From contig CM059971.1 of the NCBI GenBank assembly GCA_030490835.1, positions 127,566,564-127,630,563 of the forward strand: a stretch of 64,000 bases of DNA, given 5' to 3'. Below are positions 10,129 through 21,743 of this stretch, in pieces; positions within the stretch are counted from its first letter, which is position 1, and every line of letters begins with the position of its first letter. Position numbers and translations under genes: made by a program. Source of the DNA: Annona cherimola (Eukaryota; Streptophyta; Magnoliopsida; Magnoliales; Annonaceae). The notes beneath the pieces were generated by a model. The model had not been told where the DNA came from and did no database searches. It worked only from the letters and a program-made list of their open reading frames with translations.

Positions 10129-13100
10129 CTACCAGCTTAAATTGTTCTTCGACTGTTGAATCTTTGCATTGTATGTACTTTCCAGTTCCTCCTGAAAGCA
10201 GGTAGCAAGCTGCATTAGAAGACCCGTGCAACTTCATCTAGAAATCCAAACAAAAAACAAGTGGCAGAAATTGACCTTGCAAGATTTTAGCAGTGGTTGC
10301 AAAAATGAAGTTTGGAAGAATTGGACTGACTTTGCAAGCGAAGTTCTACTATGGTCTGCCAGAAGTTGGATACAACAACAGTTACTAAGAATTAAATTAA
10401 ACCACTCCAAAAATAATAATAATAATAATTACACAACCCTGAATTTTTATATGGCTAAACTTAAGGTGACCAATTATTTCAGCAGCAGATGCCAAACCCC
10501 GCCACCAGCCTGGACTGGACATACGAAATTTGGGCGGTAGGAAGTTAGGAACAGATTATCAGGAGACAAGATTGTTGCGACTAGCTTAGCATATTCCACA
10601 TGCACGATTATATTAGTTTCTTCTTAAAGATGCCCAGGCTTCCATGTCTGAAAAATGGAGGTGCACGAAGTATCAGATATTTTTAACGGATAAACATACC
10701 ACTGCCAACATCTGCTCTCGGCGCTCCCCTGTTGAGTTCCTCTAAAAGCTGTTTGATAAGACAAAAAGATTATTAGGAGTGAGAAAGTTAGGAGACGATA
10801 CTAAAAGCATACGTCAGAGGTAAGTGGAAGCATGTGGGTAAGTGTTAACACAAAAAGAAGAAGATACAGACATTGACAGTATCGATATTCTAAAAGTTGG
10901 CATTAGAAGTAGATACAAGTTCATGTTTACCTCAGAGAGTGTTGGTACTGCAGTGGGATCAAATTCATCACAGTTGTTGGTATCAATGGGAATGCACACA
11001 CGTCCTGGAACGTTGACAGGCAAAGTGTTATCGACAACGGCGCATTGGATATTCAATGAACTTGTTAAGTGGATGTCACACGGTGCATTATCATCCTTTA
11101 CCCAGAAAGAGATATTACCTGTTTTGGGGTGTACACAGAAAGGTGCCTTCAGTAAATGATTCATGTGTCTGGACACCTAGAACAAGAAACAATTTCTTGC
11201 AAGAATGAAATATGGATCTCATGGTGTTTGAATACCAAGACTTGGAAACATTTCACAAACCTCCATATCCAGTCTTGGATATGTATATGAGAAAACTATC
11301 TCTTCAACACACCGCCTAACACCTTGTGACTGAAACATAGAATCATAATAGAGCAAGACAAGCTTAGAAAAGTAACAAGAGTTTTTAAAATGAAAACAGT
11401 ACGGGAATAGACAAACCTTTTGCTTCCCAGACTGCAAAACAAGCTTTAATTGCTCCCATCTGACAAAATTGATGTCTTCTTTGGAGATAGAGGACCTTCG
11501 ATTGTCCTGCCACCTGGCCTGTATGTCGGCAACAATACCTGCAAATACCATATTTTAGAATCCAGATTATTCGACCAAAATCAAGATCTTAGTGAAAGTA
11601 GAAATGCATATCAGTCCAAAGTTACTTGATTTCGAGTGCTTACTTTCATCAGGAATCATGTTTAAGATCTTCTGATATTTCTCTTCTGTTGCAAATAAAT
11701 TCTGTCCACAGAGAAGCTTCCCTTCAAACAATACCTTTAGTACATCTGTGTATGACCTCCTGCATTGTTGATATTCATTATTTATAAAGATAGATGCCAC
11801 CTTGGCAGGATTCTTCTAATCTTCATACTTTCTTAATAAGCATGAAGGAGGTTGAGACTTACGCCAGAAAAGGATGAAGCACTGGACCAGTTAAAGACAC
11901 CTTATTGCTACTACTGTCATCGCCCTGAAATTAGAAACGAGTTAACAGTGTTCATGTCATTTGCCTTAGCGTTTACAGTTATAGTTGCTGACTGGTTATT
12001 ACTGGCAACCTGATACATCTTAAAGTACTCTGCAATTGCTGCCCTCTGCTCATTAGTCAACCTGAAAAATAATGGCAGAATAAATTGCAATAATAATGCG
12101 CCTGCAAAGCAGATGAATTTCTGTCAAGCAAGACATGAAATTACCTTCTTGCTCTACCATCACAAACCCAACAATGAACACCACGTCTACCACTGTATAC
12201 CCAGAGTATATGGTTGAAACCAAAATCATCTGCATTTAAAAATTCATGATACAAATAAAATCAACTAATACGTGTATGTCCAGAGGAAAATCCAAACATA
12301 AGCCAAAATATAAATTATATGGTATTGAAGTCAATATCTGACAGAAGCTGTTGGTGTACATATGCCAATAGGAGGGAATTAAGGAACTACTCAAGCCCAA
12401 AACCTGCAGCTTTGGCAAGCCTACCCAGCTCTCATATTAATAAGTATAGTTTATTCTATCAATCTGAAATATTGGCACCAGGCATTTCAACATGCACTGT
12501 TCCTTTTTCTCTAACATACTGGAAAGGCTTTCCACTGAGGAAATTTTCAGGCATAGGGCAAAACACAGCAAAAGTCAGATGAAAATGCGTCCCAACCTCT
12601 AAGCGCAGTATCTATCACTTTAATTGCAATAGTCATCAATGGCCAGCATTTTAGACAGATATCTGCCCCTGAGCAACAGTATCGAATGTCATCATAATCT
12701 GACATGTCCTGTCAAAGAAGTGAACAACAAAGAAAATTCAATTGCAAGGGAGGGGCATTAGTCACTTTGTTAATGCTGAAGGCTTATACTCACAATATCA
12801 AAAATAAGTTCCCTCTCCACTGGTGTAAAAACTTTATCACCGCTTTGTGCATATGCATACCGTTTAGCAGGCTGCGACAACAACGATTGCAGACAAGACA
12901 ACCTCAATTTTGAAACACGAGAAAAATATCGACAAAATTTTCAATTATTTGACTGTGAAAGAGAGAAACCATACATCCACACTATACACTGGTCCAATGT
13001 CAATCTTAAGTGGGCACTTCTCTTTGATAGAATTTTCAAATTCAACAGGACTATTAAATGACTGGAAGCGCAGATAAATGTCACCATCAAGCGTGAAGGA

Positions 13101-13977
13101 AATTTCTCTGCGCCCAATGTAGGATGGGTCGCATGCCGGGTGCTTTCCATCTAAGAACAAGGAGAACGCATGATAGATTTTTCAAAAAAAAATATATTTA
13201 AGAAGCAAAACAAGCAATAGTAACATGAAACCAGTTCTTCAGGATTGTAGAATACCATTCCCATACATCAGCCATTTAAAAATCTCAGTAGACGGAAAGA
13301 GTTTCCCTGCCAAGAAAACAACCATTCACTACAGATTCAGAACATTGTAATAGGGTTCCACAGGATTTACATCAGAATCATGGCCATAATATTAAAAGAG
13401 TCCCAGACCAGTGAATCATCAATGTAGCAAACACACATAGGGGATTTTCGCCCTCCAAAAGTAACCCATATGAACCGAATTCAGTCCTAGTCCTATCACA
13501 ACAGTTAAATTTAGACAATGCAGAGAAACTAGCAGCCAAATATGTTTTCTCCAGGACCACTGAGAGATCCACAGAATAGTAACCACTGGTAGAAAGTTTG
13601 CATCAGCTATTCAATTTCAAAAGAGGATTCACCATCAACTTCGTGTGACCAATTTCTTCCTTTTCATCATTCAAGAAATATCAACGTTTTAAGGGATCTC
13701 GATCAATATCTTGGTGCAAATTGATTACAACTCAACCAAGCCGCCAATCGTCAGAGACTTGGTAAAGCAGACCTCTCTGAAAAATGCATTGAGCTGTGAA
13801 TCTTCATGTGATTGAAAGGAAGCTAGTGCAGAAAGATTCATTGCAATTGTTACCATAGTAAACTTTCAGATATTCTGCGCTAAACCCGTCGGGATGAGTC
13901 TGCTGCAGCCTCTGGTCAGGCATGCATCTATCAATAGCCATGTCATCTTTTACATTATCAGTCTCTTCCTTTGGCAT
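10129..13977 (-). CDS. POLA3: DNA primase small (catalytic) subunit, PRIM1/POLA3 (16 exons)
   Basis: Coding exons on the minus strand, in order: 13977-13854, 13306-13256, 13150-12975, 12871-12794, 12708-12597, 12229-12145, 12061-12010, 11924-11863, 11759-11644, 11538-11417, 11329-11261, 11176-11119, 11004-10931, 10748-10700, 10355-10276, 10191-10129. All have GT-AG introns and join in frame to 456 residues, the usual family length. The enzyme makes the RNA primers for DNA polymerase alpha in the nucleus. Visible marks: [17 protein letters not shown]; catalytic FDID (Asp142, Asp144); Cys154-Cys155 with Cys161 and Cys164 as the zinc cluster; [12 protein letters not shown] (193-204); RLD with Asp347 as the third catalytic Asp; [11 protein letters not shown] (359-369). 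The C-terminus reads [11 protein letters not shown] then [20 protein letters not shown]. The start ATG is the first in frame after a probable 5' UTR acceptor at 13991. Confidence 0.94.
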
Positions 13978-13989
13978 TTTAGCAACTGC

Positions 13990-14600
13990 CCTAAGCAAAC
14001 AGATTAAATGATCCGTGTCAACGCACTGATAAGATCGTAACCCAAATCAAAGACAACACGAAAAAACATGAAACGGATCAAATGGTTGATGGGCAAGGGC
14101 AGGGAAGGCTACTGGTGTTGTGGCAATAGGAAATCAGACGAATTGTCTGAATAGCGGCACAGGCCGTGATGATGATGAAAAGCGGAAACGGATCAGGGCT
14201 TTAGTTTTTTTTAAAAAAAAACACACACACACACACATACACAAACACACACGCTACGGCAAAATCGACTAACTGTGTGGTGAGGGATCACATGCAAAAT
14301 CCCCAAATCGCAATGCGTTTTCAACACGTAAATCCATCACTACGATTGTTTAAGTGGGTTATTGGAAAATGCTATCTTTTCCAGGGTGTGGAACTTTCAA
14401 AAGAACATCTCGTATCCAGAAGCGTTTTATTCTGAAAAGCCCAAGCCCTCCTCTTCAGTGTTGAAATTTAAAATTGGACAGTAGAGAGAGGGAGAGCGTG
14501 AGGAGGAGGAGGAGGAGGAGGAAGATCGCCAAAACATGAATTGAGCAATGGAAGGTTACCTTGAAAATAGCTTCTCTTTTTTCTGTCGCAGAGCGATTGA
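13990..14600 (-). promoter_or_regulatory. Probable 5' UTR and 5' UTR intron of the primase gene
   Basis: On the minus strand a good donor (TTTTCAAG|gtaacc, exon end 14560) and an acceptor (gcttag|ggcag, exon resumption at 13990) would remove a 569-bp leader intron. The interval contains a CA-repeat run (about 14221-14252) and a GGA-repeat run (about 14500-14522). No start codon in frame with the primase is seen upstream, so translation is expected to start at 13977. The transcription start is not determined. Confidence 0.45.
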
Positions 14601-14651
14601 GCAACAGCCAATAGAGGGAGGGAAAATGGCCGAGGCAATCAAGGAGGCGGT

Positions 14652-14660
14652 GGCGGGAAA
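14652..14660 (-). promoter_or_regulatory. E2F binding site (GGCGGGAAA)
   Basis: GGCGGGAAA on the plus strand (TTTCCCGCC on the primase strand) fits the E2F/DP consensus TTTSSCGC. It lies about 680 bases upstream of the primase start codon and about 90 bases upstream of the proposed leader exon end. E2F control of DNA replication genes at G1/S is well established in plants; use here is inferred. Confidence 0.6.
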
Positions 14661-14667
14661 GACTTGA

Positions 14668-14677
14668 TTTTGGCGCC
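14668..14677 (+). promoter_or_regulatory. E2F binding site (TTTTGGCGCC)
   Basis: TTTTGGCGCC matches the E2F consensus and lies 8 bases from the first site. Two close E2F sites upstream of a replication gene are a common arrangement for S-phase expression. Confidence 0.6.
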
Positions 14678-15079
14678 ACGAGGATAAAGTGACAAACCGT
14701 GCGACTGCGAGTGGACTTGCAGCAAAGCGGAAACGTGCTCGCAGAGAGGGTTTTTGCCTTCCGCGCCGCGTGGTGGATACACGAATGATCTGAACCGTCG
14801 ATTTTCCGGTCCATGGTAGGAAGAAAAGAAATCACAGGCGGCACGTATCACTGGAATGGAAGAAACAAAAGTGACCATGCATCATATAGATATCGATTTT
14901 TTTTTTATATATATTTTTACACATCATGTCATCTAATATTAGAATGAAACACATTCACAATACTTGAAGAAAAATTTCCTAAACCCGAGCATCAGAAGGG
15001 AAATTATAAACTGCCACTGTCAAGAGGAATTATAAAACTCCCGTTACCGAGAGACTAATACGTAAAACGTCCTCTTTTG

Positions 15080-15761
15080 TATGGACGGGAATCGGGGTAA
15101 GCTATATCGGGTCAATGTTTGCCCAAACCTGACCCTATTTTTTAAAAATTGAGTTTGACTTTCTTTTTATACCGGATCAGAATAAAGTCGGTTTGACCCT
15201 CACTTTTTTAATAGGTTTTGAGACAAACTTCAGGTTGATATCGGACCGATTTCAGGATAACGGGTCGGGTTAAAAATACGGGTCAAATAAGATAATTTTA
15301 AGAACTTACATACCTGTCAAGCATAAGTATACATATGTACTAAATTTAAATATTATATACTTCAATATTTCACTAATTATTAAAAAAATACATAATTAAG
15401 AAAACAAAACATTTGAAAATATAGTATAAGTTTATTAAAATAGGTTAATATATAATTATATATAAGGGTTATTTATATACAAATTCTTTTTATTGATTCT
15501 TATATCGTTTTTTGAATAAATTGATTCTTCTATTGTTGAGAGACTTAAATATAAAAAAAGTGAAAATTTTGAAAGAAAATAATAATAATATTTAACCATA
15601 GGCTTATAATTTTTAATAAATTAGTATATGCAGGGCGGGTCGGGCTTTTCGGGTCAGGACACAGTTAAAATTTCTGACGCATCCCTATACCGAATAAAAA
15701 ATATATTAGTTTTATCTGGCCAAAAATCGATCGGGTAAAACCGCCCCAATTCCCACCCCTG
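15080..15761. mobile_element. hAT-type MITE, uninterrupted relative of the 1855-4208 element
   Basis: This 682-bp element has ends TATGGACGGGAATCGGGGTA and (inverted) CAGGGGTGGGAATTGGGGCG. A near-perfect 8-bp target duplication flanks it: CTCTTTTG at 15072-15079 and CTCTTCTG at 15762-15769. Its interior aligns with the two halves of the outer element near 2 and 3.7-4.2 kb, including TATATCGGGTCAA / ATATCGGGTAAA and the AATAATAATAATATTTAA core. It has no coding capacity. Confidence 0.8.
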
Positions 15762-16475
15762 CTCTTCTGTACCAGCGCGCAGCTGGGTTCAAAAGGAAGC
15801 TGCTCGCTGGAGTCAGTCGTTGTTACCACGGCGCCAAATATTTTAAAGGCAATGATCACCACTGCACTTTTTTGTGTGGCCGCATTGCAGACAGCAGCCA
15901 GCCACTTGTAACCCACGTCATTGCCAATTGGCCCAATTCAGGCGCACGTTGCAAGCCAACCTTCTTGCCTTTCAAATGCCGGTCTCGTGTGGTCCAGGCA
16001 CTGCTGTTGTCCCCCAGTTGATATTTAGGAGCTTGTAGTTATCCTTGTTTAAAAAATTTATAAAAATTATTTTGTTGTTTTATTGTAATATGAGTTAAGA
16101 TATAATGTAAAATATACGTCAGTCAATAAAATATTTTCAAAAATTCATTTAATTTTTTCTGTAAAGTAAATATATTTAATATATAAACTAAATTTTACTA
16201 TTTTTACATGTATATGTGTTTTTTAAAAATTTTAAACATATTGGTGTTTTAGCCATTTCCAACAATTGAAATTGACTAAATTATGTGTTTAAAAATCTCA
16301 ATATATATATACATATCGAAAAATGATAAAACTTAATTTATATGTTAAATACCCTTAAACAATTAAATGTGTGAAGGAAAAAAAAAAAAGACTTAGCCTA
16401 AGAAGATCATTTATCTATTAAAAAATAAATGTTCATACCATATTTGGTAAACACAATGTTTTTTAGATCAAAACT

Positions 16476-16592
16476 TAGTCTACAACTAGATGTGCAACTT
16501 GAGTCGAATAAGTTTAGTCTACAGTTATAGGTGCAACTTTAGTTGAATAAGTTTAGTCTACAGTTATAGGTGCAACTTCAGTTGAATAAGTT
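16476..16592. repeat. 39-bp tandem repeat, three copies
   Basis: Units begin at 16476, 16515 and 16554 with TAGTCTACA. Copies two and three are almost identical (TAGTCTACAGTTATAGGTGC); the first is diverged. It lies in non-coding AT-rich DNA. Confidence 0.8.
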
Positions 16593-18470
16593 CAGTTTGA
16601 AGTTGACCTTACTCTCGTTGTATTCTCAAATACTTATACTTTATCTTACTTTAGATAAATTTAGTTCTAAGCACATCCTATCCTATTTTTTAAGGTCGGG
16701 TTGGTTTCGATTTCGATTATAAATTGGTTTTTTAAACTAGTTTTTATATTATATTATTCTTAAAAACTTAAAGTTAACATGATAGTAATATAATTTTTGA
16801 AATGCGTTCCTTAAATTTACTAAATAATCGATAAATTAAACAAGTTTCTATATATTTAAAGAATATATTTGACTATAAAAGATATTTATGAAATTTATAT
16901 AAACATGTATCCAAACCTTAAAACCTACCACACTCTAATTAAATGGGATTTTTTTTTTTTACTCCGAAACCATCCTACCTTATAAGTGTAAAAATACGAA
17001 CTACCCCGTCAATTTTATGGTCTCTAACGATTGACCTTGCAGGTACCATATGCAAGTTGCGTCTACATTTAAAACTTTTCATTATCCATGATTAATCTAT
17101 TTTTAAATCATTTTTTCTACACAACCACTATACATTTCAATTATTTTTGCATCGCTGTCAACACACTTAACATGTGTATTTTAACTTTATTCTTTTTATT
17201 CTTCACCATTATTCATTTCGTATCACTTCATGTTTTCTAATTTTTAATTTTTCCTACTAACAGCTTTTCATCCAAAAGTTATGTTATTTTCTGAATACAC
17301 CATTAGAAAAAAAGTAGTATAATCCTCGTCTTATTTCATCCAACATAATTTTGCTCACGTGCCTGATAGTCCATCTATACAGCACGCAGTTTTTAAATTT
17401 ACAGTTCGCGTGATCTAAAAGCCTTAGATAATTTCCTGGTTGTTCCATTTATTTTAAATTTTTACAGGCTTGTTGAATTAATAATTTAAAAAGAGGTGAT
17501 AGAGTGCAGCCAGATGCACAGGGGCAGCCATGTGTCCGGCTAAAAAATTCATTTTTTTGTTTTTGTTTATAAACACGTAAGTTAAGTGTATTTAACTTAT
17601 AAACTATTTTTTACCATTTGTTGAGACTTTTAAATATTTTTTATTTTAAAATACATTGGCATTTTTGTAATTTATGAGTTAGAAAATTACAAAAATGCAA
17701 ATTAAAATATACGTAAAAGCATCAAAAAATAATAAAATTTGATTTACATGTTAAATACACTCAACTCTACATGACCATAAAAAACCAAATTTTTTTTTTG
17801 AGGAGTTCATGTGGCCGGAAGTATAGGATCACCAAAATAGTGTATAGGTGGCGAAAGACTTAATAGAAGAGAGAAATCATTATCTTTTTATTGGTTTTTC
17901 TTTTTCATGTGTGCTCGGGTTGACCAACTTCTTGACCTACATCAAATTGTGCACTGTTAAAATCAAAATCAAATGAACCGTTGTCGCGGAACTTTTTTTA
18001 ATGACTATCCGAACCCATCGTAAATTAAGTTTGATCGGTCAGGTTACCATTTGAACGACTAAGTGACAAATGTGTGTATGGAGTAAGATAGGTAGAAACA
18101 CTTGGCCTGTTGTCCTCGTTTGAAATTATCATTGGTTAGTCATTTTTATAGATGACACCGTTAAGGGTGTGTTTGGATATACTTAAGACTTTTTTATCAT
18201 TAGCATAAAAAAAATTTGAAGCCCTGGCTAAGTATCGACCTGCCCAGAACATATAAAAAAATTTATTTACAATAATTTTTTTGTGTTTTTTCTTTATTCA
18301 CCTATTTATCTAAATATATTTAACATATAAACTAAATTTTATCATTTTGAATATGTGTGTATGTATTTTTTAAGATTTTTAAACATCTATGTGTATATAT
18401 GTGTTTAAAATATCATTATCTTTAAACATCTTTAAAAAATAAATATACACATATCCAAAAACAGTAAAAC

Positions 18471-18676
18471 CTAGTTTATATGTCAAATATACTTAGATAA
18501 ACAAATGTATGAAAAACACAAAAAAATAGACATAAATTGGTTTTTTGATACTCTTCTAAAAAAAACTTTTATAACTAGTTTATATGTCAAATACACTTAG
18601 ATAAACAAGTGTATGAAAAACACAAAAATTTTGATATAACTTGGTTTTTTAATACTCCTCTAAAAAAAACTTTTTT
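18471..18676. repeat. Two-copy tandem repeat, period about 104 bp
   Basis: Blocks starting at 18471 and 18575 share CTAGTTTATATGTCAAAT, TTAGATAAACAA and GTATGAAAAACACAAAAA, then a TTGGTTTTTT segment and a poly-A-like run. No coding content. Confidence 0.7.
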
Positions 18677-19993
18677 TTACTATCTATAACTATCACTGAT
18701 TTTAATATTTTATTCGCACCCTCATAATAACTATCATAATTTTCGATTATATATGCATAACTATATATACAGTTAGATGTATATATTTTAACTTTATCAT
18801 TCATACTTTCAATTATTACCCATATTACTTCATTTTATTTTATTTCAATAATTTTTACATTGTTTGTTTGGAAATATTAAATTTTTTTGATGAAAAAATT
18901 GTCATGTACAAGTATTTGAATGGGGAGAAAATGACGTGATATTACGGGGCAATAATAAGGAATAAAGAGAATATAATTAAAATAGATAAATTAGTTAAAT
19001 GTGTAGTTGTATAGGAATACGTGAAAAATAATTAAAAAATATTGTGGTTATAAATGGTAAAAAGTTTTACATTAATCATACATGAAAAAAAAATCTTTTT
19101 ACTTAAACTTTCATAACTTCCAAAATACACAAAAAGAGAGTTTGGTCAGCCTGGTTCGGTCCGGAACCAGCCCGATCAACGTGGCCTGGGTACATTTACT
19201 CCTGCGGCCCTCCCACAGGAAAGAGGGGTGGAATGCTGCGGGCTGCTAGAGCGGCGAGCCGGCGATCGAAGCACTTACCTGTTTCTTGCATGCAACCGGA
19301 CATCTGTCATTCGCCTTCTGACCCTCTGCTGCTCACGTCCATGACCACTGCCGGGAAACAACACTCGTGGGCTCCGCACCCTTGACGCTTGCCAATTCCC
19401 CCCGCCCGCTGTCACGCCTCAACTCATGCTACACATGCACATATCGCCTCCCTTATCAAACTCTACGAATAATTGCTTAAATCGTTTTCTTTCGTGTTAA
19501 TTTACGAATTATTATCCGAATTATATATTATAACTAAGTAAGTAAACGATTTTCATGTCATCGGTATTTCCGATGGTCCAAGCGACGGCGTGAATCACTC
19601 GAGCGTGCGGAAGCTGGAAATGAGTGCAAACAAAAGTGTATTCACGGGCTAACGTGAATCCCATCCGAACCAAGTATCTTCTGGGTATAAATTCTTCTAA
19701 TTATTTCGTTATCATGATAGGGAAAAAAAAAATACATACGCAGACGATCCGTATTCCACTGGCAGGGTACTTAACAAGTCAATCTCACTTATAAAGAGGC
19801 GACGTTAAGGGCGTGTTTAGTTGTAACTGCGTAATTAATTTATCTATTTTAATTATATATAAACAAAATTATTCCTCTCCCGACACATCCTAGATTAAAA
19901 TCGACTCATCTAACAATCACGTCAACAACTTTAAAGTATAATTTTGTACATGGTATATAACTTTCAGAATGATATGGTATCTGAGTGAAATTT

Positions 19994-20028
<35 letters not shown>

Positions 20029-20390
20029 TAGTTATTTACACGCCAAATAATCCAAGTATCCCAAAGCAATTCCATGGCAATGTGGCATGCATGGCAGGGA
20101 GTGCTCGATCATTGCCTAGTGTATAATTAGTACACTGGCCTTTTCCATCGGTTGTCTTCCCGTGCTTCGCTGGTGAATCGCAATCGTGGTTGGATGTATC
20201 TGGACAAAGATCGTGTACGCGGACAGTCTCCGAACGAAGATTTCTCTGGGACGTATGAGAATTAATAGCTAATTTTATCCTCTATCAATATATGCGTGTG
20301 GGGGATTTCTTGTGGAAAATCTGGAAGAAAGTGTAAATATCAAAACTATAGGTAAATATACAATATTAGCCAGCTTCAGGGAGGTATGTG

Positions 20391-21180
20391 AAAAATGTCG
20401 ACCCCACGTTTAGACGTGGCGGCTTCTTCACTTCCACGTATGCACACATGCAGAGATTCTGTCCATCGCCTCTGTCGTTCTCGTCCCCTCCCTAAATATT
20501 AATAGCCGAATGGTGTCAATCCTCGCTAAAGGAGGAAAAAAAAAAAAACAGCAGGAAACTATAGTCTAAAACCAGATCTCATCCGAGCAGCACTTAGCGG
20601 TACTAGTGCAAGATAGAAAGAAAGGAGACTCTGAGTACCGAGACGGAGAGAGGCTGCTGCTCTTCCTAGTTCCGTAATTACCAATTAGTAGAATCTGCTC
20701 GTAACAATCTCAGTTTCTCTTCCACCACCAAAGCAAATGCCGTTCGTTATTTCCGCAGAGGAATGAAATATTCTAAATTTCCCTTCTCTCTCTGCTTTCA
20801 GGAGCGACTCCTATTTCGAACAAACTGATCGGTGGGTCGGGAGGATTTCACTACTGCTGAAAGGAGAAGATCGCCTTCGATCTAATTTCTTGCTTTCAGG
20901 TATCTCAAGAAATCCATTACCATATCCGCATTGCTCAGGTATACAGAGGAATCCATTACCATACCCGCATTTCCGCATCTCTCTCTCTCTCTCGCGGTCT
21001 AGCCTTAGTTCATGTCACATGTGCCGCATTCTCTCTCTCTGGCCTCGTTTCATCTCACGCGCGCGGAATTCGCGTAGCATCTGGGGCTCTGGCCAAGTAG
21101 TCACAACGTCCAAACCGCCTTTACTCGGGTTGGACGGTTGCGATTAATTTAGAAGCCTCCGGAATCCACTGACGGCGTAT
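20391..21180 (+). other. Orphan promoter/5' leader-like segment without a recognisable gene
   Basis: This segment is less AT-rich than its surroundings and looks like a plant promoter and leader. It has GACGTGGC (an ABRE-like ACGT core) near 20414 and a TATTAATA box-like string near 20498. CT-rich leader sequence and two CTTTCAGG junction-like sites follow near 20800 and 20896. A direct repeat built on AATCCATTACCATA occurs twice (20910-20980). No downstream reading frame with recognisable protein sequence follows before the MITE-rich DNA at 21.2 kb. It could be a non-coding RNA gene, the first exon of a gene whose body was lost, or chance. Confidence 0.3.
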
Positions 21181-21629
21181 TGCTTACTTAACCCAAGACC
21201 CCCCAAAAAAAATCTATTTAAAAAATTCTTTTTAGCTTTTTATCATTAAATTTGTTATTTGGATGTATTTATTATATACGACAAGTTTTATCATCTTTAA
21301 AAATGTGCATATATTTTTTTATATTCTTAAACATGTGATTAATTTAGTAAAATTTTAGCATTGAAAATGACTAAAATATTCTTATTTTTAAAATTTTCAA
21401 AAAATATATACATAAATTAAAAATGATAAAACTTGATTTATATATTAAATATATTTAGATTAACAAGTTTACAAAAAAACATAAAAATAAACTTTCCATG
21501 GATTTTAAATTTCATCATATCTTTCCCATGAGTCTAATGGTTTCCATTTGATTTGATTTTAGGGATATTGGTTAAAATACAAAATTTTTTAAGTTATAAC
21601 TTTTTAATCTAAAAATTTTCACTTCCCAT

Positions 21630-21743
21630 AACTGTCTTATTTTTTTAATTATTTATTCATGAAGAACAACTGTCTTATTTTTTTAATTATTTATTCATGA
21701 AGAACAACTGTCTTATTTTTTTAATTATTTATTCATGAAGAAC
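21630..21743. repeat. 38-bp tandem repeat, three near-identical copies
   Basis: Units start at 21630, 21668 and 21706 with AACTGTCTTATTTTTTTAAT and end CATGAAGAAC. Related, more diverged copies follow to about 21915. The array lies inside a reverse copy of a Tourist-like MITE core, so it is probably slippage within a transposon remnant. Confidence 0.85.

Larger units (their letters stand above)
15770..20390. other. AT-rich gene-free region
   Basis: No gene is supported. The region holds a 39-bp triplicate near 16.5 kb, a duplicated block near 18.5 kb, a stretch resembling the Tourist-like MITE core (about 18930-19085), a short GC-richer patch at 19190-19440 with no open frame, and a run of roughly 30 A at about 19996-20025. 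Nothing else distinctive was seen. Confidence 0.6.

Noticed and set aside
10842..11159. Plus-strand frame opposite the primase exons
   Set aside because: It is the mirror of exons 12-13 of the primase, whose protein motifs are unmistakable on the other strand.
14455..14878. Two overlapping minus-strand open frames upstream of the primase
   Set aside because: They overlap the proposed leader exon and E2F sites, read low-complexity ends, and do not join the primase in frame.
19996..20025. Run of about 30 A as evidence of a retrogene insertion
   Set aside because: No gene-like sequence or target duplication precedes it; more likely a simple homopolymer.
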